From contig NZ_JADTQG010000029.1 in assembly GCF_016008875.1 (NCBI RefSeq), forward strand, positions 1-33,580: a stretch of 33,580 nucleotides of DNA. The letters run 5' to 3'. Source of the DNA: Ectopseudomonas mendocina (lineage in GTDB: Bacteria > Pseudomonadota > Gammaproteobacteria > Pseudomonadales > Pseudomonadaceae). A program made the translations under genes and the position numbers. The number at the start of each line of letters is the position of its first letter. Position 1 is the first letter of the stretch. The notes below the pieces were generated by a model. The model worked only from the letters and a program-made list of their open reading frames with translations, was not told the DNA's origin and made no database searches. Shown here piece after piece: positions 1 to 11,045 of this stretch.

Positions 1-71
1 GACGCAGTTTTCATCCACCAAGGTTGCGTGGTCACGGTGGATAGGTGAAGCGTCATCCACGACGAGCCTTT

Positions 72-163
72 GTAGGAGCGGCTGGGCGGCATTCCCCGTT
101 TCAGCCGCGAAATGCAGGCGCAGCTATCGCGGCTAAAGCGGAATGCCGCCCAGCCGCTCCTAC
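72..163. repeat. REPIN-like long inverted repeat
   Basis: A 24-base arm beginning GTAGGAGCGGCTGGGC (72-95) is matched exactly by its reverse complement at 140-163. Inner arms are CAGCCGCGA and TCGCGGCTAAAG. This is the Pseudomonas REP doublet (REPIN) architecture, unusually perfect. It lies just upstream of the response regulator gene and would fold into a long hairpin if transcribed. Related cores occur at 3111-3170, 15570-15593 and 15933-15955. Confidence 0.85.
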
Positions 164-244
164 GGGTTCTCATCCTGAAGCCGCGGGTTGCCTCTGCGGA
201 TTTCATCCGGGCTACACTGCCCGCCGTTCTGAACAGGAGGTGCC

Positions 245-1585
<1,341 letters not shown>

Positions 1586-1719
1586 TCGGCACAGCGTGTG
1601 TAGAGTGCCCGGCCTCGAACCAGCCGGTGCGACCCAGGGGCTGGCGGATCAGTCGTAGCCGGATGAAATCCGGGAGCAGGTTGCACACCGATTTCCCGGA
1701 TTGCGTCCGGGTTATTCGA

Positions 1720-1737
1720 TAAGCGGATTTTTGCTTA
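1720..1737. promoter_or_regulatory. Candidate enhancer site 1 for the sigma-54 activator
   Basis: TAAGCGGATTTTTGCTTA is a palindrome of TAAGC and GCTTA arms around 8 bases, about 119 bases before the predicted transcription start. It matches the second site at 1752 in 13 of 18 positions. The 32-base offset between the sites is close to three helical turns, the arrangement expected for cooperative dimers of an NtrC-class activator. Assignment to the neighbouring regulator is inference. Confidence 0.55.
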
Positions 1738-1751
1738 TGACTGTTCGGGTG

Positions 1752-1769
1752 TAAGCGGTTTCCCGCTCA
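1752..1769. promoter_or_regulatory. Candidate enhancer site 2 for the sigma-54 activator
   Basis: TAAGCGGTTTCCCGCTCA keeps the TAAGC-N8-GCTYA pattern of the site at 1720 and also holds a tighter AGCGG-N4-CCGCT dyad. Its centre is about 75 bases upstream of the -12 element, a usual enhancer distance for NtrC-class activators. Confidence 0.55.
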
Positions 1770-1790
1770 GTGACCCTATGGTCTCCAGAT

Positions 1791-1817
1791 AAGAGCCCTC
1801 TATCTCGGGCTTTTCAG
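1791..1817 (+). terminator. Probable rho-independent terminator of the response regulator gene
   Basis: AAGAGCCC (1791-1798) pairs with GGGCTTTT (1807-1814) with one G-U pair. The loop has 8 bases and the right arm ends in four T residues. It ends only 8 bases before the -24 element, so it would insulate the TAXI promoter from regulator-gene readthrough. The T run is short, so termination may be partial. Confidence 0.45.
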
Positions 1818-1821
1818 GCTC

Positions 1822-1837
1822 TGGCACGGCATCTGCT
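1822..1837 (+). promoter_or_regulatory. Sigma-54 (-24/-12) promoter for the TAXI-TRAP genes
   Basis: TGGCACGGCATCTGCT matches the sigma-54 consensus TGGCACG-N4-TTGCW except for one base. The invariant GG and GC are exactly 10 bases apart (1823-1824 and 1835-1836). Transcription would start near 1847, leaving a leader of about 245 bases before the binding-protein start at 2094. Two enhancer-like dyads lie upstream and a sigma-54 activator gene is adjacent, so independent lines of sequence evidence agree. Confidence 0.75.
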
Positions 1838-1904
1838 ATGTCCGTTGTAGCCGCGCAGCATCTTGCCGACGCGGCGACCATAACAACGACAAGAGGTCAG
1901 CCCC

Positions 1905-2012
1905 ATGAACTGCCATGCCCCTCGCGCCATGCCGCACTCGCTGCTTTGCATGGGCCGCCTCCCCACCGCGCCTGCCGCGGTTCTTGTCCTACGCTGCACC
2001 CTGCGCCGCTGA
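1905..2012 (+). CDS. Possible 35-codon leader ORF
   Basis: An ATG at 1905 preceded by AAGAGG (1891-1896) opens a 35-codon frame ending in TGA at 2010-2012, inside the predicted leader of the TAXI transcript. The product would be basic, with several Cys, Pro and Arg, and has no recognisable domain. The 12 bases before its Shine-Dalgarno are repeated exactly before the ribosome site of the next gene, so this may be a decayed duplicate of that start region rather than a working gene. Coding status is unproven. Confidence 0.2.
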   Translation: MNCHAPRAMPHSLLCMGRLPTAPAAVLVLRCTLRR

Positions 2013-2093
2013 TCGCGCACCGCCGATGCCGCCTCGGTGGCGTCGTCTAGAGTGAAACTCTGCATAAAGCCATAACAACGACGGAGATATTCC

Positions 2094-3047
2094 ATGCGAC
2101 TGACCAAGAAACTCAGCCTGTTCGCCGCTGCCGCGGCCATCACTGCCAGCACCGCAGTACTCGCTGCCCCGACCTTCATCAACGTGCTCACCGGCGGTAC
2201 CAGCGGTGTGTACTACCCGATCGGCGTAGCCCTTTCGCAGCTGTACAGCAATGGCATCGAAGGTTCCAAGACCTCGGTCCAGGCGACCAAGGCGTCGGTG
2301 GAAAACCTCAACCTGCTGCAGGCCGGTCGTGGCGAGCTGGCCTTCGCCCTCGGTGACTCGGTCGCCGATGCCTGGAATGGCGTTGAAGACGCCGGCTTCA
2401 AGGCACCGCTGAAGAAGATCCGCGCCATCGCCGGTACCTACCCGAACTACATCCAGATCGTCGCCAACGCCGAATCCGGCATCAAGACCCTGGAAGACCT
2501 CAAGGGCAAGCGCATCTCCGTCGGCGCACCGAAGTCCGGTACCGAGCTCAACGCCCGCGCCATCTTCGAAGCTGCCGGTCTGACCTACAAGGACATGGGC
2601 AAGGTCGAGTTCCTGCCGTACGCCGAGTCGGTCGAGCTGATCAAGAACCGTCAGCTGGACGCCACCCTGCAGTCCTCCGGCCTGGGCATGGCAGCCATTC
2701 GTGACCTGGCTTCGACCATGAAGATCAGCTTCGTCGCCATCCCGGCCGACGTCACCGCGAAGATCGACAACGCCGCCTACGAGGCCGCCACCATTCCGGC
2801 CGGCACCTACGACGGTCAGGACGCCGACGTACCCACCGTCGCCATCACCAACATCCTGGTCACCCATGAAGGCGTTTCCGACGAAGTGGCTTACCAGATG
2901 ACCAAACTGATGTTCGACAACCTTGAGCGCCTGGGCACCGCCCACTCCGCGGCCAAGGACATCAAGCTGGACACCGCTACCAAGAACCTGCCGATCCCGC
3001 TGCACCCGGGAGCCGAGCGCTTCTACAAGGAAGCTGGCGCGCTCTGA
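2094..3047 (+). CDS. TAXI-family TRAP transporter solute-binding protein
   Basis: Periplasmic binding protein of 317 aa. A Sec signal peptide covers residues 1-24 (basic MRLTKK, alanine-rich core, cleavage after AVLA). The mature part opens with INVLTGGTSGVYYPIG, typical of TAXI (TRAP-associated extracytoplasmic immunogenic) proteins, and continues with the conserved LKGKRISVGAPKSGTELNAR region. It captures a small, probably anionic, solute and delivers it to the Na+-coupled permease encoded next. The few TAXI proteins studied suggest substrates such as 2-oxoglutarate or glutamate, but nothing visible here fixes the ligand. GGAG at 2083-2086 supports the start. The gene lies behind a sigma-54 promoter. 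Confidence 0.93.
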   Translation: MRLTKKLSLFAAAAAITASTAVLAAPTFINVLTGGTSGVYYPIGVALSQLYSNGIEGSKTSVQATKASVENLNLLQAGRGELAFALGDSVADAWNGVEDAGFKAPLKKIRAIAGTYPNYIQIVANAESGIKTLEDLKGKRISVGAPKSGTELNARAIFEAAGLTYKDMGKVEFLPYAESVELIKNRQLDATLQSSGLGMAAIRDLASTMKISFVAIPADVTAKIDNAAYEAATIPAGTYDGQDADVPTVAITNILVTHEGVSDEVAYQMTKLMFDNLERLGTAHSAAKDIKLDTATKNLPIPLHPGAERFYKEAGAL

Positions 3048-3057
3048 TGCAGGGTGG

Positions 3058-3077
3058 GCCGTGGCGTGCGCCACGGC
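3058..3077 (+). promoter_or_regulatory. Hairpin just after the binding-protein gene
   Basis: GCCGTGGC and GCCACGGC form an 8-base-pair GC-rich stem with loop GTGC, starting 11 bases after the stop codon. There is no T run, so it is unlikely to be a simple terminator. It may protect the 3' end of the binding-protein message, as seen after binding-protein genes in other transport operons. Confidence 0.45.
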
Positions 3078-3110
3078 CTGCTTGCTCTGTATCGACGCCG
3101 ATACTGCTGT

Positions 3111-3170
3111 TGTAGGAGCGGATTCAGCCGCGATGTTCGCGAGGAAATCGCGGATGAATCCGCTCCTACA
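3111..3170. repeat. REPIN between TAXI binding protein and permease genes
   Basis: TGTAGGAGCGGATTCA (3111-3126) is the exact reverse complement of 3155-3170. A second inner stem joins CCGCGAT (3128-3134) and ATCGCGG (3147-3153). It is a complete REP doublet of the same family as 72-163. Its place inside a transport operon, after the binding-protein gene, could set a lower permease level. Confidence 0.85.
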
Positions 3171-3290
3171 GCGCAAAGATCGGAACGGACAGGGTCCCCA
3201 GAATCGCGAATAAAACCGGCGTTCACAGGGCGGTGGGTTTTGTTGGCGACTCTGTCACCGCAATCGAAGTAGTCATGAGGTTTGCACTCC

Positions 3291-5314
<2,024 letters not shown>

Positions 5315-5318
<4 letters not shown>

Positions 5319-5722
5319 TCGGCCTGTGCCTGGGGTTAGCCGGTGCGGTGTGGGCAGAGCTGCCCACGTCGGCCTTCACCCTGGCCTGGACCCACACCAT
5401 CGAGAAGATCCGCTGGGAAGAGGATTACCGCGTCACCGCCGAGGGCCTGGTTCTCGGTGAGGCGCGGGTCAAGGGTTCCGGCGCCGGAATGGAAATTCCC
5501 GACGGCGCCGAACTGCGCAATGGCAGCTGGCACTACCAGCGTCAGCTACCGCCTTTGCAACCCCTGCGAGTCGGGCGTACGCCTGAAGCCGGGGATTATC
5601 AACTGTGTATCGACCAGCGTTGTCGCCCGATGAGCGACTGGCTCGGCCCGCCAAAAGCGAGCCAGCCGGCGTTGGAACTCTGGAGTTGTGAGCTGAGCTC
5701 CCCCGCGGCTGACGCGGGCTAG
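5315..5722 (+). CDS. DUF1850 protein, likely TAXI-TRAP accessory
   Basis: Small protein of 135 aa starting at GTG within the GTGA overlap with the permease stop. A short hydrophobic N-terminus ending VWAE looks like a signal peptide. The body carries the SAFTLAWTHTIEKIRWEEDYRV stretch, which I recognise as the DUF1850 core, and a C-terminal CIDQRC pair that could form a disulfide. DUF1850 genes are frequently found directly after TAXI permease genes. The function is not established. Overlap with the permease gene and probable periplasmic location suggest a role in transporter assembly or folding (inference). Confidence 0.85.
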
Positions 5723-5778
5723 GTTCGCCAGAGCGAGCCCATGTTCCCGGCGCCACAAGTGCTGGACCAAAAAGAAGG

Positions 5779-5814
5779 AAACCCCCATGCGGCGCGAGCC
5801 TGTGGGGGTTTTGT
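5779..5814 (+). terminator. Terminator of the TAXI-TRAP operon
   Basis: AAACCCCCA (5779-5787) pairs with TGGGGGTTT (5803-5811) around a 15-base loop, ending TTTTGTT. It comes 57 bases after the DUF1850 stop and reads on the plus strand. Confidence 0.75.
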
Positions 5815-5953
5815 TCGTCTGCGCGGCGCGAATCTTATGCGCATATGCACTGTCCAAATCGGCGGGGCGCGCCTCCTATCGGAGCGGCGGCCCGATGCCC
5901 TGGTGCCCCGAGGTACCATCGGCCTGGCCCATTATCCGCTCAGGAGACTTGTC

Positions 5954-6466
5954 ATGCGCATCCTCTCGCGTTCCGTTCTACCGCTCGCCCTCTGTCTATC
6001 GCCCACTCTGGCCAGCGCCCTGGATATTCAGCCCGGCGTCTGGGAGGTCAGCTCGCACAACATGCAGGTGGGCGGCCGCGCCATGCCCGGCATGCAGGAA
6101 ATGCTCGGGCAGATGCAGAACCTGCCAGCCGAGCAGCGCCAGATGATGGAAGACATGATGGCCGAGCAGGGCATCAAGCTCGGCGCCGGCGGCGTGCAGA
6201 TGTGTCTTACCGCCGAGCAGATCGAGGCCCAGGAAATCCCCCTGCATGATCCCGACTCAGGCTGCAGCAACGAGATTCTCGAACGCAGCGCGGCGGTGTG
6301 GAAGTTCCGTTTCACCTGCCCGCAGGCTCAGGGCGAAGGAGAAACGCGCTTCGTCAGCGACAAGGAGTTCACCACCCAGGTCAAGGGCACCTACAACGGC
6401 CAGCCGAGCAGCATGGAAAGCCGTGCGCGCTGGGTCGGGACGGATTGTGCTGCCCTGAAGCGCTAG
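5954..6466 (+). CDS. DUF3617 domain periplasmic protein
   Basis: Product of 170 aa with a signal peptide (MRILSRSVLPLALCLSPTLASA) followed by LDIQPGVWEVSS, the usual opening of DUF3617 proteins. A methionine- and glutamine-rich stretch (residues about 35-70) and four cysteines follow, and the protein ends near RWVGTDCAALKR. These proteins are exported and small, with no known activity. CAGGAG at 5941-5946 sets the start at 5954; the reading frame is open further upstream but lacks a ribosome site and would bury the signal peptide. The gene converges on the next one with only 3 bases between stops. Confidence 0.82.
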   Translation: MRILSRSVLPLALCLSPTLASALDIQPGVWEVSSHNMQVGGRAMPGMQEMLGQMQNLPAEQRQMMEDMMAEQGIKLGAGGVQMCLTAEQIEAQEIPLHDPDSGCSNEILERSAAVWKFRFTCPQAQGEGETRFVSDKEFTTQVKGTYNGQPSSMESRARWVGTDCAALKR

Positions 6467-6469
6467 ACC

Positions 6470-7201
6470 TCACAGACCGTGGCGTAAGCGTATCGCCGCG
6501 ACCTGCTCGGCCCGTTCGGCGAGGAAGCGGTTGAACGCCTCGATCAGCTGCGGGTGGCGGATGCTGGACAGGTAGTAATGGTCCTCCACGTGGGGCAGCT
6601 GTGGATCGAACACCAGGCTGCCCGCGGCCATGCCCATCTGCTCCAACTGGTGAGCGACGACCCTGGGGTTGAGATAGACCGCATCGACACGATCGCTGCC
6701 GGCCATACGCAACAGCGATTCTATCTGATTGGCCTGGATCAGCTGGATACGCCCGGTGCGTATCTCCGGCAGATAGGGCCAGGGTGTGAAGCCGTTCTGC
6801 GTGCCGAGCAGTTCGATGCGCTGCATGCCCTGGCCCAGATGCTGCGGCTTGACCAGAATGCCGTCGATATACGGTGCTGCCGGATGGCTGTAGTGGACGT
6901 TGTGGCCGGCTTTCTGATCGGCATTCCACTGCGGATGATCGGGAAATTTGAGGTCGACCCGATCAGCGAGAAAATCGCTGAGCAGCCGTCTCACCGGCAG
7001 CGGCGTATAGACGAAGCGATAGCCGTACTCGGCGGCGAAGGCGTCCAGCAGGTCGCGGGCGTAACCGCGGTACTCGCCGTCCTGCACATCGGAGTAGGGC
7101 TGATAGGGCTGCAGTTCGACGCCGACGCGAATCTCCTCCTGCGCGGCGGCGGGCGCAGCGAACAGGCACAGGCTGAGTAGCAGGGCATGGCGTCTTTTCA
7201 T
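6470..7201 (-). CDS. Periplasmic amino-acid-type substrate-binding protein (SBP_bac_3-like)
   Basis: Protein of 243 aa with a signal peptide (MKRRHALLLSLCLFAAPAAA) followed by QEEIRVGVELQPYQPYSDVQDGEY, the typical start of family 3 solute-binding domains, and GYARDLLDAFAAEYGY. No ABC permease or ATPase genes adjoin it. It may therefore be an orphan binding protein or a sensor-type periplasmic protein rather than part of a dedicated importer. Substrate cannot be read from the sequence. Start at 7201 directly precedes the signal peptide. Confidence 0.78.
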   Translation of the reverse strand: MKRRHALLLSLCLFAAPAAAQEEIRVGVELQPYQPYSDVQDGEYRGYARDLLDAFAAEYGYRFVYTPLPVRRLLSDFLADRVDLKFPDHPQWNADQKAGHNVHYSHPAAPYIDGILVKPQHLGQGMQRIELLGTQNGFTPWPYLPEIRTGRIQLIQANQIESLLRMAGSDRVDAVYLNPRVVAHQLEQMGMAAGSLVFDPQLPHVEDHYYLSSIRHPQLIEAFNRFLAERAEQVAAIRLRHGL

Positions 7202-7308
7202 GGCAGGCGGGGTCTCGCTGACAGCGAACAGCGGCTGGCTCCGCTAACCATAGCCGCGCCGCGCAGCCCGCACAAAATTTCCTGCTCGAGCATCGCCGCG
7301 GCGTGGCA

Positions 7309-8754
7309 TCAGAGGATCGGCGAAATCAGCCGCGCCACGCGCATGCCCAGTTGCTGCAGGCGATGCAGTTCGCGCCGGTCGGCGTTGACCAGCTCGCGTG
7401 AGCGGCTGAAATCCTCTTCCAGCATGTGCGCCACTTGCGCGTTGAAGGCCTCGTCGAAGGTCAGCAGGTTGGCTTCGAAATTCAGGCGGAAGGAGCGGTT
7501 GTCCAGGTTGGCGCTGCCCAGCACGCAGGCGTCGTGGTCGATCAGCAGCGCCTTCTGATGCAGGAAGCCTGGCTGATAACGGAAGATGCGCACGCCGGCG
7601 CGTAAGGCCTCGAAGGCATACAGGCTGGAGGCGGCGTAGACGATGTGGTGATCAGCTCGTGCCGGCAGCAGCAGGCGTACGTCCACGCCGCGCATCACCG
7701 CCAGGCGCAGGGCGGCGAACAGTGCCTCGTCGGGAACGAAGTAGGGGCTGCTCAGCCACACCCGTTCGCGCGCCGCGTGAATCGCTTCGACGAACAGCAG
7801 CGAGCAGGTTTCCTGCGGGTCCGCCGGGCCGCTGGCGATCACCTGGCAGAGCTGCCCGGGCTCGTCCTGCTTGCTCGGCATCAGCATTGGCGGCAGTTTC
7901 TGGCAGGCCCAGTACCAGTCCTCGGCGAAGGCTTCCTGCAGGCTCGCCACCACCGGCCCGCGTACCTCCACGTGGGTGTCGCGCCATGGCGCCAGCGGCG
8001 GCTTCTGCCCGAGGTATTCGATGCCGACGTTGAGCCCGCCGAGGAAGCCGATCTCGCCATCGACCACGACGATCTTGCGGTGGTTGCGGAAATTCAGCTG
8101 GAAGCGATTGAGCAGCCCGGCGCGGGTGGGGAAGGCATGCACCTGCGCGCCGCCCCGGCGCAGGCTGTCGATATAGGCGCGCGGCAGCGTATGACTGCCG
8201 ACGCCGTCGTACAGCACGTGAACCTGCACGCCAGCGGCGGCGCGCTCCAGCAGCACGTCACGCATGCGTTGGCCGAGGGCGTCGTCACGGATGATGAAGA
8301 ACTGCAGGAGGATCGTCTGTTGGGCACTGGCCAGCGCACTGAAGATCGCCTCGAAGGTGGCCTCGCCGTCGATCAGCAATTCGACGCGGTTGCCGGTCAG
8401 GCCGGGCAGGTGCGACAGGCGCGGCAATGCACGCAGGCGATCATACGCGGGCGATAGGTGTGCCGCCTTGGCTTCCTCGACCCAGGGGCGCCAGTCCTGT
8501 TCGGCCATGGCCTGGCGCATTTCCTTGTCGGCCTGGCGCCGCGCCTTGACGTAGGCGTCGAAGCGGCTGCGGCCGAAAACCAGGTAAGGCAGCAGCGTCA
8601 GGTAGGGCATGAAGAACAGCGACAGCCCCCAGGCCAGCGCGCCTTGTGCCGTGCGCACGGTCAGCACGGCGTGTATCGCAGCCAGGACGCCGAGGGCGTG
8701 AATGGTGGCGATCAGGTAACCGAACAGGTTGGGAATGCCGAAATCCGCAGGCAT
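7309..8754 (-). CDS. cls: Cardiolipin synthase
   Basis: Membrane phospholipase-D-superfamily enzyme of 481 aa that joins two phosphatidylglycerols to give cardiolipin and glycerol. Two N-terminal membrane segments (about 8-30 and 38-60) precede two HKD catalytic motifs: H225-x-K227-x4-D232 followed by GEIGFLGGLN, and H399-x-K401-x4-D406 followed by LGSANLDNRS. Both active sites are intact and the length is normal for bacterial ClsA. The frame is open 141 bases further upstream, but AAGGAAG just before the ATG at 8754 and the typical N-terminus support this start. It is divergent from the first BCCT gene. Confidence 0.93.
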   Translation of the reverse strand: MPADFGIPNLFGYLIATIHALGVLAAIHAVLTVRTAQGALAWGLSLFFMPYLTLLPYLVFGRSRFDAYVKARRQADKEMRQAMAEQDWRPWVEEAKAAHLSPAYDRLRALPRLSHLPGLTGNRVELLIDGEATFEAIFSALASAQQTILLQFFIIRDDALGQRMRDVLLERAAAGVQVHVLYDGVGSHTLPRAYIDSLRRGGAQVHAFPTRAGLLNRFQLNFRNHRKIVVVDGEIGFLGGLNVGIEYLGQKPPLAPWRDTHVEVRGPVVASLQEAFAEDWYWACQKLPPMLMPSKQDEPGQLCQVIASGPADPQETCSLLFVEAIHAARERVWLSSPYFVPDEALFAALRLAVMRGVDVRLLLPARADHHIVYAASSLYAFEALRAGVRIFRYQPGFLHQKALLIDHDACVLGSANLDNRSFRLNFEANLLTFDEAFNAQVAHMLEEDFSRSRELVNADRRELHRLQQLGMRVARLISPIL

Positions 8755-9037
8755 GCGGGGGTCTTCCTTTGCACGGATTGTGTGCAGCTGACCATGGGGG
8801 TTGCGCAGCGTTCGCCGCCATGCTGCCACGGTGGCTGGACGAATGGCAGTGTCGGGCAAAATGCCAGCCGTTAGGGAATCATTCGGAACTCTCATGTGTC
8901 TGTGAGTCTGAGTGAGCGGAATTCATGTGTTACCCTTTCTACTTCGACCTACTTGTCGGTCGTCTTTAATTGGAGGAGGGCATCCGTCCTGTTCACGCTC
9001 GTCTAGCGAGTCAAACGCATCAAGGAGTACGCCACGT

Positions 9038-10705
9038 ATGGGAAACGTCCCTTCGCATGACACGACCCCGCCACCCGCAGCGGAAACCCACGAAGGCATC
9101 CCGGCACCGACCGGTGAAGCCAATCTGATCGATACCGATTACGTCATCGGTCAGGACAACATCAAAGGGCAGTTCATCTTCGCCCTCGACATCCACGGCA
9201 AGGTTTTCACCATCTCCGCGCTGGTCGCGGTGATCTTCGTGATCCTCGCCCTGGCTCTGCAGAACCAGATCGAACCGCTGTTCAGCGGTGTGCGCGACTG
9301 GCTCACCCATCACATGGCCTGGTTCTTCATCGGTGCCGCGAATGTCTTCGTCCTGCTCTGTCTCGGCCTGATCCTCTCGCCGCTGGGCAAGGTGCGCATC
9401 GGCGGCAAGGATGCGACGCCCGACTACACCTATATGGGCTGGTTCTCCATGCTGTTCGCCGCCGGTATGGGCATCGGCCTGATGTTCTACGGCGTGTCCG
9501 AACCCATGTCGCACTATAGCGCGGCGCTGGGGGGAGTCACCGTTGGCGAGGACGGTGTGCGTACCGACTGGGCTCCGCTCGGCGGCGCTGCCGGTAACGC
9601 CGAGGAAGCCGTGCGCCTGGGCATGGCTGCGACCATCTTCCACTGGGGTCTGCACCCTTGGGCGATCTACGCCATCGTCGCCCTGGCGCTGGCGCTGTTC
9701 TCGTTCAACAAGGGCCTGCCGCTGTCGATCCGCTCGATCTTCTACCCGATCCTCGGCGAGCGTGTGTGGGGCTGGCCGGGCCATGTGGTCGACATTCTCG
9801 CGGTGTTCGCCACCCTGTTCGGGCTGGTCACCTCGCTGGGGCTGGGTGCCGAGCAGGCGGCTGCGGGTGTGGAGTACCTGTTCGGCATCCCGGCGACGGA
9901 CACCACCAAGGTGCTGCTGATCGTCGCCATCACCCTGATCGCGCTGGCTTCGGTGGTCGCCGGCCTCGACAAGGGGGTCAAGCGTCTGTCGGAGATCAAC
10001 ATGGGCCTGGCCATGGCCCTGCTGTTGTTCATCATCATCGCCGGGCCGACCCTGGTGATCTTCACCGACTTCTTCAAGAACCTCGGCGCCTATCTGCAGT
10101 ATCTGCCGGCACTGGCCAACCCGGTCGGTCGTGAAGACGCCAACTTCAGCCAGGGCTGGACGGCGTTCTACTGGGCCTGGTGGATCAGCTGGTCGCCGTT
10201 CGTGGGCATGTTCATCGCCCGCGTCAGCCGTGGCCGCAGCGTGCGTGAGTTCCTCATCGCCGTGCTGCTGGTACCGTCGCTGGTGTCGGTGCTGTGGATG
10301 ACCGCCTTCGGCGGTACCGCCATCAACCAGTTGCTGGTCGATGGTTTCACCGGTGCGCAGGACGCAGGCCTGGAGCTGAAGCTGTTCAGCATGCTCGGGG
10401 AGATGCCGCTGACCGCCATCACCTCGTTCATCGGCATTGTGCTGGTGGTGGTGTTCTTCATCACCTCGTCGGACTCGGGTTCGCTGGTGATCGACACCAT
10501 CACGGCCGGTGGCAAGGTCAACGCGCCGGTACCGCAGCGCGTGTTCTGGGCCAGCATCGAAGGCGTGATCGCCATCGCCCTGCTGCTCGGCGGCGGCCTG
10601 GTGGCGTTGCAGGCAATGGCCGTGTCGACCGGCTTGCCGTTCACCATCGTGCTGCTGGTGGGCTGCATTTCCATCGTCAAGGGACTGATGAGCGAGCCGC
10701 GCTGA
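9038..10705 (+). CDS. BCCT-family transporter 1 (betaine/choline/carnitine type)
   Basis: Inner-membrane carrier of 555 aa with about 12 predicted membrane helices. The glycine motif GMGIG (143-147), followed by LMFYGVSEPMSHY, is characteristic of Na+-coupled BCCT members. The tryptophan-rich signature WAWWISWSPFVGMFIARVSR lies around residues 376-396. It would import quaternary ammonium compounds such as glycine betaine, choline or carnitine, for osmoprotection or as nutrients; the exact substrate is not visible. The soluble N-terminus is about 50 aa and the C-tail is very short, unlike the long osmosensing tails of BetP and BetT. AAGGAG at 9022-9027 fixes the start. Confidence 0.92.
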   Translation: MGNVPSHDTTPPPAAETHEGIPAPTGEANLIDTDYVIGQDNIKGQFIFALDIHGKVFTISALVAVIFVILALALQNQIEPLFSGVRDWLTHHMAWFFIGAANVFVLLCLGLILSPLGKVRIGGKDATPDYTYMGWFSMLFAAGMGIGLMFYGVSEPMSHYSAALGGVTVGEDGVRTDWAPLGGAAGNAEEAVRLGMAATIFHWGLHPWAIYAIVALALALFSFNKGLPLSIRSIFYPILGERVWGWPGHVVDILAVFATLFGLVTSLGLGAEQAAAGVEYLFGIPATDTTKVLLIVAITLIALASVVAGLDKGVKRLSEINMGLAMALLLFIIIAGPTLVIFTDFFKNLGAYLQYLPALANPVGREDANFSQGWTAFYWAWWISWSPFVGMFIARVSRGRSVREFLIAVLLVPSLVSVLWMTAFGGTAINQLLVDGFTGAQDAGLELKLFSMLGEMPLTAITSFIGIVLVVVFFITSSDSGSLVIDTITAGGKVNAPVPQRVFWASIEGVIAIALLLGGGLVALQAMAVSTGLPFTIVLLVGCISIVKGLMSEPR

Positions 10706-11045
10706 CGCTCGCTGTTCATCTTGTCCAGAAGCGCGCCCATGGGCGCGCTTTTTTATGGTCGCCATCTTTGCAGCTGACGCCTGGACAGCACTTCGCCGAC
10801 ATCGGCAAGCGCAGGCGACATCCTTTGCCGACCAGCGTGGCGCCCAGTTTTCTAGTCAAAGCGCCAGAACACCGGCAGACGTCTTTTTGTCGTCCCCTGC
10901 GCCTTTCGCTCCCTCAGTCGTTATCGGGAAAAACCGCGACGTTTCCGCAGCGCAGGGCCGATTTTCCTTCTGATAGCGTCAGCTTCCGCGTATAGCAGCG
11001 GCGGTCGCCGCATTGCTCGCGAATAAAACAAGAAGGAGCAGCCCC
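10706..11045. other. 340-base gap between the two BCCT genes
   Basis: The first 50 bases hold the terminator of the upstream gene and the last 15 hold the AAGGAG site of the downstream gene. Between about 10756 and 11030 I see no ORF, repeat or clear promoter. The terminator implies the second gene has its own promoter somewhere in this stretch. Confidence 0.5.
10730..10755 (+). terminator. Terminator after BCCT gene 1
   Basis: A perfect palindrome, AGCGCGCC-CATG-GGCGCGCT (10730-10749), is followed directly by a T run to 10754, 24 bases after the stop codon. Confidence 0.9.

Larger units (their letters stand above)
1586..2093. other. 508-base intergenic region between regulator and TAXI binding protein
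   Basis: No ORF of normal size. In order it holds dispersed palindromes (CCGGATGAAATCCGG near 1660 and CCCGGATTGCGTCCGGG near 1696), two TAAGCGG-type dyads (1720-1737, 1752-1769), a hairpin with a T run (1791-1814), a sigma-54 promoter (1822-1837), a possible 35-codon leader ORF (1905-2012), and the ribosome site of the binding-protein gene (GGAG, 2083-2086). The 12-mer CATAACAACGAC occurs twice (1879-1890 and 2071-2082), each time just before a Shine-Dalgarno-like stretch. Confidence 0.7.

Noticed and set aside
1989..3176. 395-aa minus-strand ORF
   Set aside because: Antisense to the TAXI binding-protein gene and running into a REPIN; Gly/Val/Asp-rich shadow.
8941..9037. GGAGGAGG (8972-8979) as a ribosome site for an upstream start of BCCT gene 1
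   Set aside because: No usable start codon follows at proper spacing; AAGGAG at 9022 with the ATG at 9038 fits the conserved protein start.
9020..10765. 581-aa minus-strand ORF
   Set aside because: Shadow of BCCT gene 1; low-complexity charged translation with no recognisable motif. The 424-aa minus ORF over BCCT gene 2 (11079-12353) is rejected for the same reason.
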